Positions 1 to 7,657 of a stretch of DNA of 61,343 bases are shown in pieces. The notes beneath the pieces were generated by a model, which made no database searches, was not told the origin of the DNA, and worked only from the letters and a program-made list of their open reading frames with translations. How positions within the stretch are numbered: position 1 is the stretch's first letter; every line of letters starts with the position of its first letter. Position numbers and translations under genes: made by a program. The DNA is from Acidovorax sp. sif1233 (GTDB lineage: Bacteria; Pseudomonadota; Gammaproteobacteria; Burkholderiales; Burkholderiaceae_C), in the NCBI RefSeq assembly GCF_019218755.1, contig NZ_JAHUWZ010000014.1, positions 1 to 61,343 on the forward strand. Reading direction: 5' to 3'.

Positions 1-127
<127 letters not shown>

Positions 128-153
128 TTCATAAGCAGAACAAGGAACTTGCC

Positions 154-465
154 ATGTCCAAGCAAAAAATCCGCATCCGCCTGAAGGCGTTTGACTACAA
201 GCTGATCGACCAGTCCGCTGCCGAGATCGTTGACACCGCCAAGCGCACCGGCGCCATCGTCAAGGGCCCCGTGCCCCTGCCGACGCGCATGAAGCGTTTC
301 GACATCCTGCGCTCGCCGCACGTCAACAAGACCAGCCGCGACCAGCTCGAAATCCGCACGCACCAGCGCCTGATGGACATCGTGGACCCTACGGACAAGA
401 CCGTGGACGCCCTGATGAAGCTCGACCTGCCCGCGGGCGTGGACGTCGAAATCAAGCTGCAGTAA
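154..465 (+). CDS. rpsJ: 30S ribosomal protein S10
   Basis: 103 residues, the same length as E. coli S10, with the family's IRIRLKAFDYKLIDQSA start and the LMDIVDPTDKTVDALMKLDLPAGV end. S10 belongs to the head of the 30S subunit and also pairs with NusB in antitermination. The ATG has an AAGGA ribosome site eight bases upstream. It is followed not by rplC directly but by a strong hairpin, a promoter-like sequence and a long leader, so it may be expressed partly apart from the rest of the S10 operon. Confidence 0.98.
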   Translation: MSKQKIRIRLKAFDYKLIDQSAAEIVDTAKRTGAIVKGPVPLPTRMKRFDILRSPHVNKTSRDQLEIRTHQRLMDIVDPTDKTVDALMKLDLPAGVDVEIKLQ

Positions 466-472
466 TGGCTTT

Positions 473-498
473 TGCGGGGTGGGTTCGCCCACCCCGCA
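473..498 (+). terminator. Strong hairpin between rpsJ and rplC
   Basis: A perfect 11-bp stem (TGCGGGGTGGG paired with CCCACCCCGCA) closes on a TTCG loop, eight bases after the rpsJ stop. No T-run follows on the plus strand, so it may be an RNA-stabilising or attenuating stem rather than a full intrinsic terminator. Confidence 0.6.
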
Positions 499-518
499 AG
501 GTCCGAAATAACGCGAAC

Positions 519-547
519 TTGCTTGCGAAAGCAGTTCGCGTTATACT
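519..547 (+). promoter_or_regulatory. Candidate sigma-70 promoter for rplC onward
   Basis: TTGCTT (519-524) and TATACT (542-547) are spaced by 17 bases, a good match to the -35/-10 consensus. It lies between the rpsJ hairpin and rplC and would give a leader of about 135 bases before the rplC ATG. The call is by eye and not tested. Confidence 0.6.
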
Positions 548-553
548 TTAGGG

Positions 554-690
554 CTTCACTCGATTTGCGCCTTTGAAAGGGTGCCGGCCGGGCGGAGTTT
601 TATTAACCTTCTTTCATGCACGCAGGCGAGAGCTTGCGGAAACGCCGTAGCCAATTGAAGTTGCGGCGGTGAGAGTTTTGGAGAAAACCA
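554..690 (+). promoter_or_regulatory. Long, probably structured leader of rplC
   Basis: About 135 bases without a gene separate the candidate promoter from rplC. The segment 567-584 can form a 7-bp stem with a four-base loop, and 680-684 is a GGAGA ribosome site. In E. coli the leader with L4-dependent autoregulation lies before rpsJ. Here a leader is placed before rplC, so it could be the site of such control. That is inference. Confidence 0.35.
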
Positions 691-1365
691 ATGAGTCTGA
701 GCAACTCCCTCGGGTTGCTGGGTCGCAAAGTGGGCATGATGCGTCTGTTCACCGATGATGGGGACGCAGTGCCTGTCACGGTGGTGGATGTGTCCAACAA
801 CCGCGTTACCCAGATCAAAACCCAAGAGAACGATGGCTACGTGGCCCTGCAGGTCACGTTCGGTTCGCGCAAAGCATCGCGCGTGACCAAGCCAGAAGCC
901 GGCCACCTTGCCAAGGCAGGTGTGGAAGCCGGTGAAATCATCCAGGAATTCCGCGTAACCGCCGATACCGCAGCCCAGTACCAAGCTGGCGCCTCGGTGG
1001 CTGTGACGTCCGTGTTCTCCGTGGGTCAGAAGGTCGACGTGCAAGGCACCTCGATCGGTAAAGGCTACGCCGGTACCATCAAGCGCCACAACATGAGCTC
1101 GCAGCGCGCGTCGCACGGCAACAGCCGTTCGCACAACGTGCCTGGCTCGATCGGTATGGCACAAGACCCAGGTCGCGTGTTCCCCGGCAAGCGCATGACG
1201 GGCCACCTCGGCGATGTCACCAAGACCACGCAAAACCTCGATGTGATCCGCATCGACGAAGCGCGTCAACTGCTCTTGATCAAGGGCGCTATTCCGGGCT
1301 CCAAGGGTGGGTTCGTGACGGTGCGTCCAGCGGTCAAGGCCAAAGCCTCCAAAGGAGCGAACTAA
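691..1365 (+). CDS. rplC: 50S ribosomal protein L3
   Basis: 224 residues against 209 in E. coli, with the family start LGLLGRKVGMMRLFTDDG and the central RASHGNSRSHNVPGSIGMAQ region that reaches toward the peptidyl transferase centre. L3 starts 50S assembly by binding 23S rRNA domain VI. The TAA stop overlaps the ATG of rplD (TAATG), which implies translational coupling. The first ATG after GGAGA at 680 is taken as start. Confidence 0.98.
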   Translation: MSLSNSLGLLGRKVGMMRLFTDDGDAVPVTVVDVSNNRVTQIKTQENDGYVALQVTFGSRKASRVTKPEAGHLAKAGVEAGEIIQEFRVTADTAAQYQAGASVAVTSVFSVGQKVDVQGTSIGKGYAGTIKRHNMSSQRASHGNSRSHNVPGSIGMAQDPGRVFPGKRMTGHLGDVTKTTQNLDVIRIDEARQLLLIKGAIPGSKGGFVTVRPAVKAKASKGAN

Positions 1366-1985
1366 TGCAGCTCGAACTCCTGAATGACCAAGGCCAGGGC
1401 GCATCCAAGCTGGATGTTCCTGAAACCGTGTTCGGTCGTGAATACAACGAAGATCTGGTGCACCAGATCGTGGTGGCCTATCAGGCCAACGCACGCCAAG
1501 GCACTCGCGCCCAGAAGGACCGCGAGCAAGTCCGTCACTCGACCAAGAAGCCTTTCAAGCAAAAGGGTACGGGTAACGCACGTGCAGGTATGACCTCGTC
1601 GCCACTGTGGCGCGGGGGCGGTCGGATTTTCCCGAACATGCCTGACGAAAATTTCACGCAGAAGATCAACAAGAAGATGTACCGCGCTGGTATGTCTGCC
1701 ATCTTGTCGCAGCTGGCCCGCGAAGGCCGTCTGGCTGTGGTCGACTCCCTGAAGCTGGATTCGCCCAAGACCAAGGTCTTGGCCGACAAGTTCAAGGCGA
1801 TGAACCTGCAATCGGTGATGGTGATCGCCGATGAAGTGGACGAAAACCTGTACCTGGCTTCGCGCAATCTGGTGAACGTGCTCGTCGTCGAGCCCCGTTA
1901 CGCAGATCCCGTGTCGCTGGTCCGTTTCAAGAAAGTGCTCGTCACCAAGGGTGCAATCGACAAACTCAAGGAGATGTTCGCATGA
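1365..1985 (+). CDS. rplD: 50S ribosomal protein L4
   Basis: 206 residues (201 in E. coli). It carries the L4 loop KGTGNARAGMTSSPLWRGGG that lines the peptide exit tunnel. In enterobacteria L4 also represses its own operon at the level of transcription and translation. The start overlaps the rplC stop by one base and the end overlaps rplW by four bases, so the three genes are tightly coupled. Confidence 0.98.
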   Translation: MQLELLNDQGQGASKLDVPETVFGREYNEDLVHQIVVAYQANARQGTRAQKDREQVRHSTKKPFKQKGTGNARAGMTSSPLWRGGGRIFPNMPDENFTQKINKKMYRAGMSAILSQLAREGRLAVVDSLKLDSPKTKVLADKFKAMNLQSVMVIADEVDENLYLASRNLVNVLVVEPRYADPVSLVRFKKVLVTKGAIDKLKEMFA

Positions 1986-2296
1986 GCACACTCAAGTTTG
2001 ACGAAGGTCGTCTGATGCAAGTGCTGGTCGCTCCCATCGTGTCCGAAAAGGCCACCATGGTTGCCGAGAAGTCCAATGCTGTGACGTTCAAGGTGCTGCA
2101 GAACGCTACCAAGCCAGAAATCAAGGCCGCTGTGGAATTGATGTTCAAGGTCGAGGTCAAGGGCGTTTCTGTGGTGAACACCAAAGGCAAGACCAAGCGC
2201 TTCGGCAAGACCGTCGGCCGCCGCGACAACGTTCGCAAGGCATACGTCACGCTGCAGCCAGGTCAAGAGCTGAACCTCTCCGGGGAGGCCGCGTAA
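1982..2296 (+). CDS. rplW: 50S ribosomal protein L23
   Basis: 104 residues (100 in E. coli) with the conserved APIVSEKATMVAEK start and the VEVKGVSVVNTKGKTKRFGK segment. L23 sits at the tunnel exit and docks trigger factor and SRP. The ATG overlaps the rplD stop (ATGAG). rplB follows after two bases. Confidence 0.98.
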   Translation: MSTLKFDEGRLMQVLVAPIVSEKATMVAEKSNAVTFKVLQNATKPEIKAAVELMFKVEVKGVSVVNTKGKTKRFGKTVGRRDNVRKAYVTLQPGQELNLSGEAA

Positions 2297-2298
2297 TC

Positions 2299-3123
2299 AT
2301 GGCTGTCATCAAGATGAAACCCACTTCGCCCGGCCAACGTGCCGTGGTGAAGGTCACGCGTGACCACCTGTACAAGGGTGAAGCGTACGCCCCCCTGCTG
2401 GAACCACAATTCCAGAAGGCCGGCCGTAACAACAACGGTCACATCACCACCCGCCACAAGGGCGGTGGTCACAAGCACCACTACCGCGTGGTGGACTTCA
2501 AGCGCAACAAGGACGGCATTCCGGCCAAGGTTGAGCGCATCGAGTACGACCCCAACCGTACGGCCCACATCGCTCTGGTGTGCTATGCCGACGGCGAGCG
2601 TCGCTACATCATCGCTCCCCGCAACCTGGAAGTGGGCGCAACCCTGCTGTCCGGTTCGGAAGCCCCGATCCGCGCTGGCAACACGCTGCCGATCCGCAAC
2701 ATCCCCGTGGGTTCGACCATCCACTGCATCGAGCTCAAGCCCGGTGCCGGTGCGCAGATCGCCCGCTCGGCAGGTGCTTCGGCAACGCTGCTGGCCCGCG
2801 AAGGCGTTTACGCCCAGGTGCGCATGCGCTCGGGTGAAGTTCGCAAGATCCACATCGAATGCCGCGCCACCATTGGCGAAGTGGCCAACGAAGAACACAG
2901 CCTGCGCCAACTGGGCAAGGCCGGTGTGAAGCGCTGGATGGGTATTCGTCCCACGGTTCGCGGCGTTGCCATGAACCCGGTGGATCACCCTCACGGTGGT
3001 GGCGAAGGCCGCACCGGCGAAGGCCGCCATGCAGTCGATCCTTGGGGCAATCTGACCAAGGGTTATCGCACCCGTAACAACAAGCGCACACAGATCATGA
3101 TCGTGTCGCGTCGCAAGAAGTAA
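2299..3123 (+). CDS. rplB: 50S ribosomal protein L2
   Basis: 274 residues (273 in E. coli), with the KPTSPGQRAVVKV start and the C-terminal NPVDHPHGGGEGR motif whose histidine lies near the peptidyl transferase centre. L2 is a primary 23S rRNA binder needed for subunit joining. It is the fourth gene of the uninterrupted rplC-rpsQ run. Confidence 0.98.
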   Translation: MAVIKMKPTSPGQRAVVKVTRDHLYKGEAYAPLLEPQFQKAGRNNNGHITTRHKGGGHKHHYRVVDFKRNKDGIPAKVERIEYDPNRTAHIALVCYADGERRYIIAPRNLEVGATLLSGSEAPIRAGNTLPIRNIPVGSTIHCIELKPGAGAQIARSAGASATLLAREGVYAQVRMRSGEVRKIHIECRATIGEVANEEHSLRQLGKAGVKRWMGIRPTVRGVAMNPVDHPHGGGEGRTGEGRHAVDPWGNLTKGYRTRNNKRTQIMIVSRRKK

Positions 3124-3133
3124 GGGGTAACAG

Positions 3134-3409
3134 ATGACTCGCTCTCTTAAAAAGGGTCCATTTGTTGACCATCACTTGCTGGCCAAGGTCGAAAAGGCCG
3201 TTGCCACCAAGGACAAGAAACCAGTCAAGACCTGGTCGCGTCGCTCCATGGTTCTGCCCGAGTTCATCGGTCTGACCATTGCCGTGCACAACGGCAAGCA
3301 GCACGTACCTGTCTATGTCACCGACCAGATGGTGGGCCACAAGCTGGGCGAATTCGCCCTGACGCGCACCTTCAAGGGTCACCCCGCTGACAAAAAAGCG
3401 AAGAAGTAA
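3134..3409 (+). CDS. rpsS: 30S ribosomal protein S19
   Basis: 91 residues (92 in E. coli), with the family start TRSLKKGPFVDHHLL and the central WSRRSMVLPEFIGLTIAVHN. S19 lies in the 30S head and forms a complex with S13. It follows rplB by ten bases with a GGGGTAA-type ribosome site. Confidence 0.98.
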   Translation: MTRSLKKGPFVDHHLLAKVEKAVATKDKKPVKTWSRRSMVLPEFIGLTIAVHNGKQHVPVYVTDQMVGHKLGEFALTRTFKGHPADKKAKK

Positions 3410-3418
3410 GGAACGACC

Positions 3419-3751
3419 ATGTCTGAAACACGTGCAGTCCTCCGGGGCGTCCGTCTGTCGGTCGACAAGGGCCGTCTGGTCGCCGATCTGATCCGCGGCA
3501 AGAAGGTGGACCAGGCTCTGAACATCCTGAACTTCACGCAGAAAAAAGCTGCGGGAATCGTCAGGAAGGTTCTGGAGTCGGCCATCGCCAACGCCGAACA
3601 CAACGATGGCGCCGACATCGACGAACTGAAGGTCAAGACCATCTACGTCGAACAAGGCACCACGCTCAAGCGCTTCACCGCGCGCGCCAAAGGCCGCGGC
3701 AATCGCATCAGCAAGCCCACGTGCCATGTGTACGTGACGGTTGGCAACTAA
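3419..3751 (+). CDS. rplV: 50S ribosomal protein L22
   Basis: 110 residues, the same length as in E. coli. The core with KKAAGIVRKVLESAIANAEH and the long beta-hairpin KRFTARAKGRGNRISKPTCH are present; this hairpin reaches into the exit tunnel and is a known site of macrolide resistance changes. A ribosome site (AAGGAA) precedes the ATG. Confidence 0.98.
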   Translation: MSETRAVLRGVRLSVDKGRLVADLIRGKKVDQALNILNFTQKKAAGIVRKVLESAIANAEHNDGADIDELKVKTIYVEQGTTLKRFTARAKGRGNRISKPTCHVYVTVGN

Positions 3752-3766
3752 AGGCTCGGGAAGACT

Positions 3767-4648
3767 ATGGGACAGAAAATCCATCCTACCGGCTTCCGCC
3801 TTGCGGTCAGCCGCAACTGGTCCAGCCGTTGGTACGCCAGCAACCGCGATTTCGCGGGCATGCTGGCCGAAGACATCAAGGTGCGTGAGTACCTGAAGGC
3901 CAAGTTGAAGAACGCCGCCGTGTCGCGCATCCTGATCGAGCGTCCTGCCAAGAACGCCCGCATCACCATTTACTCGGCTCGTCCTGGTGTGGTGATCGGC
4001 AAGAAGGGTGAAGACATCGAGAACCTGAAGAAGGAACTCGCTGCTCGCCTGGGCGTGCCCGTCGCAGTGAACATCGAAGAAGTGCGCAAGCCTGAAATCG
4101 ATGCCAAGCTGATCGCCGACAGCATCACGCAACAGCTCGAAAAGCGGATCATGTTCCGCCGCGCCATGAAGCGCGCCATGCAGAACGCCATGCGTCTGGG
4201 TGCCCAGGGCATCAAGATCATGTCGTCCGGCCGTCTGAACGGTATCGAAATCGCTCGCTGCGAGTGGTACCGCGAAGGCCGCGTGCCACTTCACACGCTG
4301 CGTGCGGACATCGACTACGGTACCTCTGAAGCCAAGACCACCTACGGTGTGATCGGCGTCAAGGTCTGGGTCTACAAGGGTGACACGCTGGGCCGCAATG
4401 ACCTGCCCGCCGTGGAAACGCCTCGTCCAGACGAAGAGCGCCGCCCACGCGGTCCACGCCGTGATGGCCGCCCAGGTGGCGACCGTCCAGGCGCAGGCCG
4501 TGGCCCACGTCGTCCTGTCGGTGGCAACACCGCTCCGGCCGACGGCAGCGACAAGCCAGCGGAAGCTGGTGGCGCTGATAACACCGCCGTTAAGCGCGTA
4601 CGCAAAGTCGCCGCGCCCGCTACAGCAGCGGACGGTAAAGGAGAATAA
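3767..4648 (+). CDS. rpsC: 30S ribosomal protein S3 with long C-terminal extension
   Basis: 293 residues against about 233 in E. coli. The N-terminal part is a normal S3, with GQKIHPTGFRLAV at the start, the KH-domain GxxG loop VVIGKKGEDIE, and the EWYREGRVPLHTLRADIDYG core that forms the mRNA entry site. From about residue 220 a tail rich in Arg, Pro, Gly and Asp follows, ending in an Ala/Lys/Val stretch. It has no predicted fold and reads in frame without a break, so it is an extension rather than a frameshift. rplP follows after two bases. Confidence 0.97.
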   Translation: MGQKIHPTGFRLAVSRNWSSRWYASNRDFAGMLAEDIKVREYLKAKLKNAAVSRILIERPAKNARITIYSARPGVVIGKKGEDIENLKKELAARLGVPVAVNIEEVRKPEIDAKLIADSITQQLEKRIMFRRAMKRAMQNAMRLGAQGIKIMSSGRLNGIEIARCEWYREGRVPLHTLRADIDYGTSEAKTTYGVIGVKVWVYKGDTLGRNDLPAVETPRPDEERRPRGPRRDGRPGGDRPGAGRGPRRPVGGNTAPADGSDKPAEAGGADNTAVKRVRKVAAPATAADGKGE

Positions 4649-4650
4649 CT

Positions 4651-5067
4651 ATGCTGCAACCTGCTCGCCGCAAATACCGCAAGGAGCAAAAGGGCCGTAA
4701 CACTGGTGTCGCAACGCGGGGTTCCTCCGTTGCGTTCGGTGATTTCGGTCTGAAGTGCACCGACCGTGGCCGTCTGACGGCCCGTCAGATCGAGGCTGCA
4801 CGCCGTGCAATCTCCCGTCACGTCAAGCGTGGCGGCCGTATCTGGATCCGCGTGTTCCCGGACAAGCCAATCTCTACCAAGCCCGCAGAAGTGCGTATGG
4901 GTAACGGTAAGGGCAACCCCGAGTACTACGTGGCCGAAATCCAGCCCGGCAAGATCGTTTTCGAGATCGTCGGTGTGCCCGAAGAACTGGCCCGTGAAGC
5001 GTTCCGCCTGGCTGCCGCCAAGCTGCCGCTGCGCACCACGTTCGTCAGCCGCCTGATCGGCGCGTAA
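4651..5067 (+). CDS. rplP: 50S ribosomal protein L16
   Basis: 138 residues (136 in E. coli). It has the LQPARRKYRKEQKGRN start and the RQIEAARRAISRHVKRGG and PVRMGNGKG-like regions of L16 (here AEVRMGNGKGNPEYYVAEI). L16 helps form the A site of the large subunit. The ATG follows the rpsC stop by two bases, with GGAG inside the end of rpsC. Confidence 0.98.
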   Translation: MLQPARRKYRKEQKGRNTGVATRGSSVAFGDFGLKCTDRGRLTARQIEAARRAISRHVKRGGRIWIRVFPDKPISTKPAEVRMGNGKGNPEYYVAEIQPGKIVFEIVGVPEELAREAFRLAAAKLPLRTTFVSRLIGA

Positions 5068-5083
5068 TTCAGGAGAACAAGCA

Positions 5084-5278
5084 ATGAAGACTACTGAACT
5101 GCGCCAAAAAGACGTCGCCGGCATCGAAGCCGAAATCAAGGCGCTGCAAAAGGCCCATTTCGGCCTGCGCATGCAAAAGGCCACGCAGCAACTGGGTAAC
5201 ACCAACACGCTGCGCACCACCCGCCGCGATATCGCCCGTGCCAAGACCATTCTTGCTGAAAAGCAAGCCGCCAAGTAA
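5084..5278 (+). CDS. rpmC: 50S ribosomal protein L29
   Basis: 64 residues (63 in E. coli), nearly all alpha-helical, with the ELRQKDVAGIEAEIKALQKA start and RTTRRDIARAKTILAEK end of L29. It sits beside L23 at the tunnel exit. An AGGAG ribosome site precedes it, and rpsQ follows after nine bases. Confidence 0.97.
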   Translation: MKTTELRQKDVAGIEAEIKALQKAHFGLRMQKATQQLGNTNTLRTTRRDIARAKTILAEKQAAK

Positions 5279-5287
5279 GGAGCCCAC

Positions 5288-5557
5288 ATGACGGAACCTA
5301 AAAAATCCCTCAAGCGCACCTTGGTTGGCAAGGTGGTCAGCGACAAGCGTCAAAAGACCGTGACCGTGCTGGTCGAGCGCCGTGTGAAGCACGAGCTCTA
5401 CGGCAAGATCGTTGCGAAGTCGAGCAAGTACCACGCCCATGACGAAAAGGGCGAGTACAAGCTGGGCGACGTGATCGAAATCACCGAGAGCCGTCCGCTC
5501 TCCAAGACCAAGAACTGGGTTGCCACCCGCTTGGTGCAAAAGGCCGGCCTGCTCTAA
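5288..5557 (+). CDS. rpsQ: 30S ribosomal protein S17
   Basis: 89 residues (84 in E. coli), with KRTLVGKVVSDKRQKTVTVL and the C-terminal ITESRPLSKTKNWVATRLV of S17, a primary 16S rRNA binder. It is the last gene of the S10 operon and is followed by a terminator. rplN, the usual next gene, is not in this window. Confidence 0.98.
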   Translation: MTEPKKSLKRTLVGKVVSDKRQKTVTVLVERRVKHELYGKIVAKSSKYHAHDEKGEYKLGDVIEITESRPLSKTKNWVATRLVQKAGLL

Positions 5558-5589
5558 GCCCTCCCGGCTTCCAGGCAGCACAGCCCCTC

Positions 5590-5616
5590 AAAACGACCCA
5601 CAATGTGGGTCGTTTT
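5590..5616 (+). terminator. Intrinsic terminator of the S10 operon
   Basis: The arms AAAACGACCCACA and TGTGGGTCGTTTT form a stem of about 12 bp and run into TTTTGTTTTG. It lies 33 bases after rpsQ and clearly ends the operon. Confidence 0.9.
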
Positions 5617-5691
5617 GTTTTGTGGGCCGCGTTTTTTTGCAGGCCTGCAGGCGAATGTGTTCAATACCCCCAGCAACCCAAGGAGAGATCA

Positions 5692-6198
5692 ATGATCAAA
5701 ATCGGTGACACCCTGCCAGCCAGCACCCTGATGGAATACTCGGAAGTCGAGGGCGAAGGCTGCTCCATCGGCCCGAATCCCGTGCCGGTGGACAAGGCCA
5801 CGGCAGGCAAGACGATTGCCCTGTTCGCGCTGCCTGGCGCCTTCACGCCCACCTGCTCGGCCAAGCATGTGCCTGGCTACGTGGAAAAGGCAGCCGAATT
5901 CAAGGCCGCCGGCGTGGATGAGATCTGGTGCGTGAGCGTGAACGATGCCTTCGTGATGGGCGCCTGGGCGCGCGACCAGAAGACCGACGGCAAGGTGCGC
6001 ATGCTGGGCGACGGTGATGCCACCTTCGCCAAGGCGACCGGCCTGACGCTGGACCTGAACGGCAAGGGCCTGGGCCTGCGCAGCAACCGCTATTCGATGC
6101 TGGTGCGCGATGGCAAGGTGGTCACGCTCAACGTGGAGGCCCCTGGCAAGTTCGAGGTGAGCGACGCCGACACCCTGCTGGCCCAGGCCAGGGCGTGA
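5692..6198 (+). CDS. Peroxiredoxin of the Prx5 type
   Basis: 168 residues. The motif LPGAFTPTCSAKHVPGY, with the peroxidatic cysteine at residue 55, is that of the Prx5-type thiol peroxidases, which reduce hydrogen peroxide and alkyl peroxides with glutathione/glutaredoxin or thioredoxin as donor. A further Cys (DEIWCVSVND) lies in the usual place. The ATG at 5692 with AGGAGAG upstream is chosen over an in-frame ATG at 5605, which would put an extra 29 residues through the terminator region. It has its own transcript between the S10 terminator and a repeat copy. Confidence 0.9.
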   Translation: MIKIGDTLPASTLMEYSEVEGEGCSIGPNPVPVDKATAGKTIALFALPGAFTPTCSAKHVPGYVEKAAEFKAAGVDEIWCVSVNDAFVMGAWARDQKTDGKVRMLGDGDATFAKATGLTLDLNGKGLGLRSNRYSMLVRDGKVVTLNVEAPGKFEVSDADTLLAQARA

Positions 6199-6208
6199 TG
6201 CCCTGATT

Positions 6209-6257
6209 TGCTATCCAATTGGTAGCTTCTGGCGCTTGTGAACCAGGCGCCAGCGCC
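6209..6257 (+). repeat. Dispersed two-hairpin repeat, copy 1
   Basis: Reads TGCTAT-N8-TAGC, then GGCGCTT-N9-GGCGCC. It lies in the convergent gap between the peroxiredoxin stop (11 bases away) and the GNAT stop. It shares its layout with the copies at 8253, 13291, 14710, 15394, 49551 and 50971. Confidence 0.75.
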
Positions 6258-6265
6258 CAAAAACC

Positions 6266-6757
6266 TCAGAAGATATCGACCTTGAGGTAGTGGGCCCCCG
6301 CAATGGGGTTGTGGTAGTAGGGCGGAATCTCCTCGAAGCCCAGGTCGGTGTACAGCGCGCGCGCCGACTCCATGTCGTCAAGGGTATCGAGCAGCACACA
6401 GGCATAGCCTGCCTGCCGCGCGAGGTCGAGCATGGCTTCGGCCAGCTCGCGGCCCAGGCCGAATCCACGGAACGCCTTGCGCACGTACAGGCGTTTCATC
6501 TCGCTCGCATTGGGGTAGTCGGCCGCATCCAGCGGCCGCAGGGCGCAGCAGCCCGCTATCGCGCCCTCTACCTCGGCCAGCAGCAGGGCACCGCGCGGCG
6601 CGGCATAGTCGCCGGGCAGGTGGGCAAGCTCGCTCTCGAAGTCCTGAAAGCACAGATCGACGCCCAGGGTGTCGGCGTATTCGCGGAAGATGTCGCGGAC
6701 CGCCTGAAGCTCGGCAGGCGAGGAGGGGATCCGCAGGGTGACGGCAGGCTTGTCCAA
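6266..6757 (-). CDS. GNAT family N-acetyltransferase
   Basis: 163 residues with one GNAT fold. The acetyl-CoA loop is RKAFRGFGLGRELAEAMLDL at about residues 93-112, preceded by the beta-4 strand ASEMKRLYVR. Proteins of this kind move an acetyl group from acetyl-CoA to an amine; the substrate cannot be told. The gene stands alone and converges on the peroxiredoxin gene. The next gene on the same strand (cytochrome b561-like) starts further upstream and ends 49 bases before it. Confidence 0.88.
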   Translation of the reverse strand: MDKPAVTLRIPSSPAELQAVRDIFREYADTLGVDLCFQDFESELAHLPGDYAAPRGALLLAEVEGAIAGCCALRPLDAADYPNASEMKRLYVRKAFRGFGLGRELAEAMLDLARQAGYACVLLDTLDDMESARALYTDLGFEEIPPYYHNPIAGAHYLKVDIF

Positions 6758-6806
6758 GGCACAAAGTGGTGTGAAACGACGGAAGCCGCAGTGTAGCCAG
6801 TTCGGT

Positions 6807-7490
6807 TCAGAACCCGGGCGCCGCCGCCAGTGTCGACACCCACCAGGCCAGCCCGAAGCTCAGTCCCAGCACCACCAGCGCGACCACCCGGGTGGCCAGA
6901 TCGTCGCGCGATGCAGGCGCGGGCGCCGCCAGCAGCTTGTCGCCGTGCAGCATGGGCTTGACCAGGCGCTGCTTGCGCACCAGCACGTAGAACACGATGG
7001 CCAGCAGGTGCAAGGCCACCAGCGCCAGCACCAGGTACTGCCCGATTTCCTTGTGGTAGCCCGTGGCCTGGCCCACCACCGCATTGGGCACGAACCGGGT
7101 GAGCGGGCCGGCAAAGGCGATCTCGTCATCGCTGAGCAGGCCGGTTGCCACCTGCGCGGCCAGCACGGCCAGCAGCGCGAACACGGACAGCGCCCCCAGG
7201 GGGCTGTGGCCGATGCTGTCCTCGGCGTGCGCCGCGCCGCGCACATAGCGCAGCAGCCGGGCGGGGGAGTACAGGAAGCTCGCGAAACGCGACCAGCGCC
7301 CGCCGATCAGTCCCCAGACGGCGCGGAACACCAGCAGCGCCAGCACCATGTGGCCCAGCCGGAAATGCCACTCCATGGCGTTGCCGCCCACCTTGGCCGT
7401 GACCACCAGTGCCACGACGCAGGCGGCCAGGGTCCAGTGGAAGATGCGGGTGGGAAGGTCCCAGATGCGTACGGTGTGCTGCTGCGTCAT
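6807..7490 (-). CDS. Cytochrome b561-type membrane protein
   Basis: 227 residues with four or five membrane spans. VRIWDLPTRIFHWTLAACVV with its histidine, MEWHFRLGHM, and the later ALVALHLLAIVFYVLVR match the diheme b-type cytochromes of the Ni/Fe-hydrogenase cytochrome b family. Such proteins pass electrons between quinol and periplasmic partners. The ATG at 7490 is chosen over an upstream in-frame ATG because the family start is HxVxxWDxPTRxFHW. It is divergent from a cytochrome c' gene, which may be its partner. Confidence 0.87.
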   Translation of the reverse strand: MTQQHTVRIWDLPTRIFHWTLAACVVALVVTAKVGGNAMEWHFRLGHMVLALLVFRAVWGLIGGRWSRFASFLYSPARLLRYVRGAAHAEDSIGHSPLGALSVFALLAVLAAQVATGLLSDDEIAFAGPLTRFVPNAVVGQATGYHKEIGQYLVLALVALHLLAIVFYVLVRKQRLVKPMLHGDKLLAAPAPASRDDLATRVVALVVLGLSFGLAWWVSTLAAAPGF

Positions 7491-7657
7491 GGTGGCGGTG
7501 GGCTGGGTGTTGAGGAGGAGGGGAATGGCCGCATTGTGAAGGAGGCGGGGTAAACCCGGAAGGAGGGCGCCGCTGCGAAACCCGTGGTAAACCGGCATAC
7601 TCCCTGCTGGTCAAAAGGTTTTTGCATTTACCCCCCACGAAAAAAGGAAATACCCCC

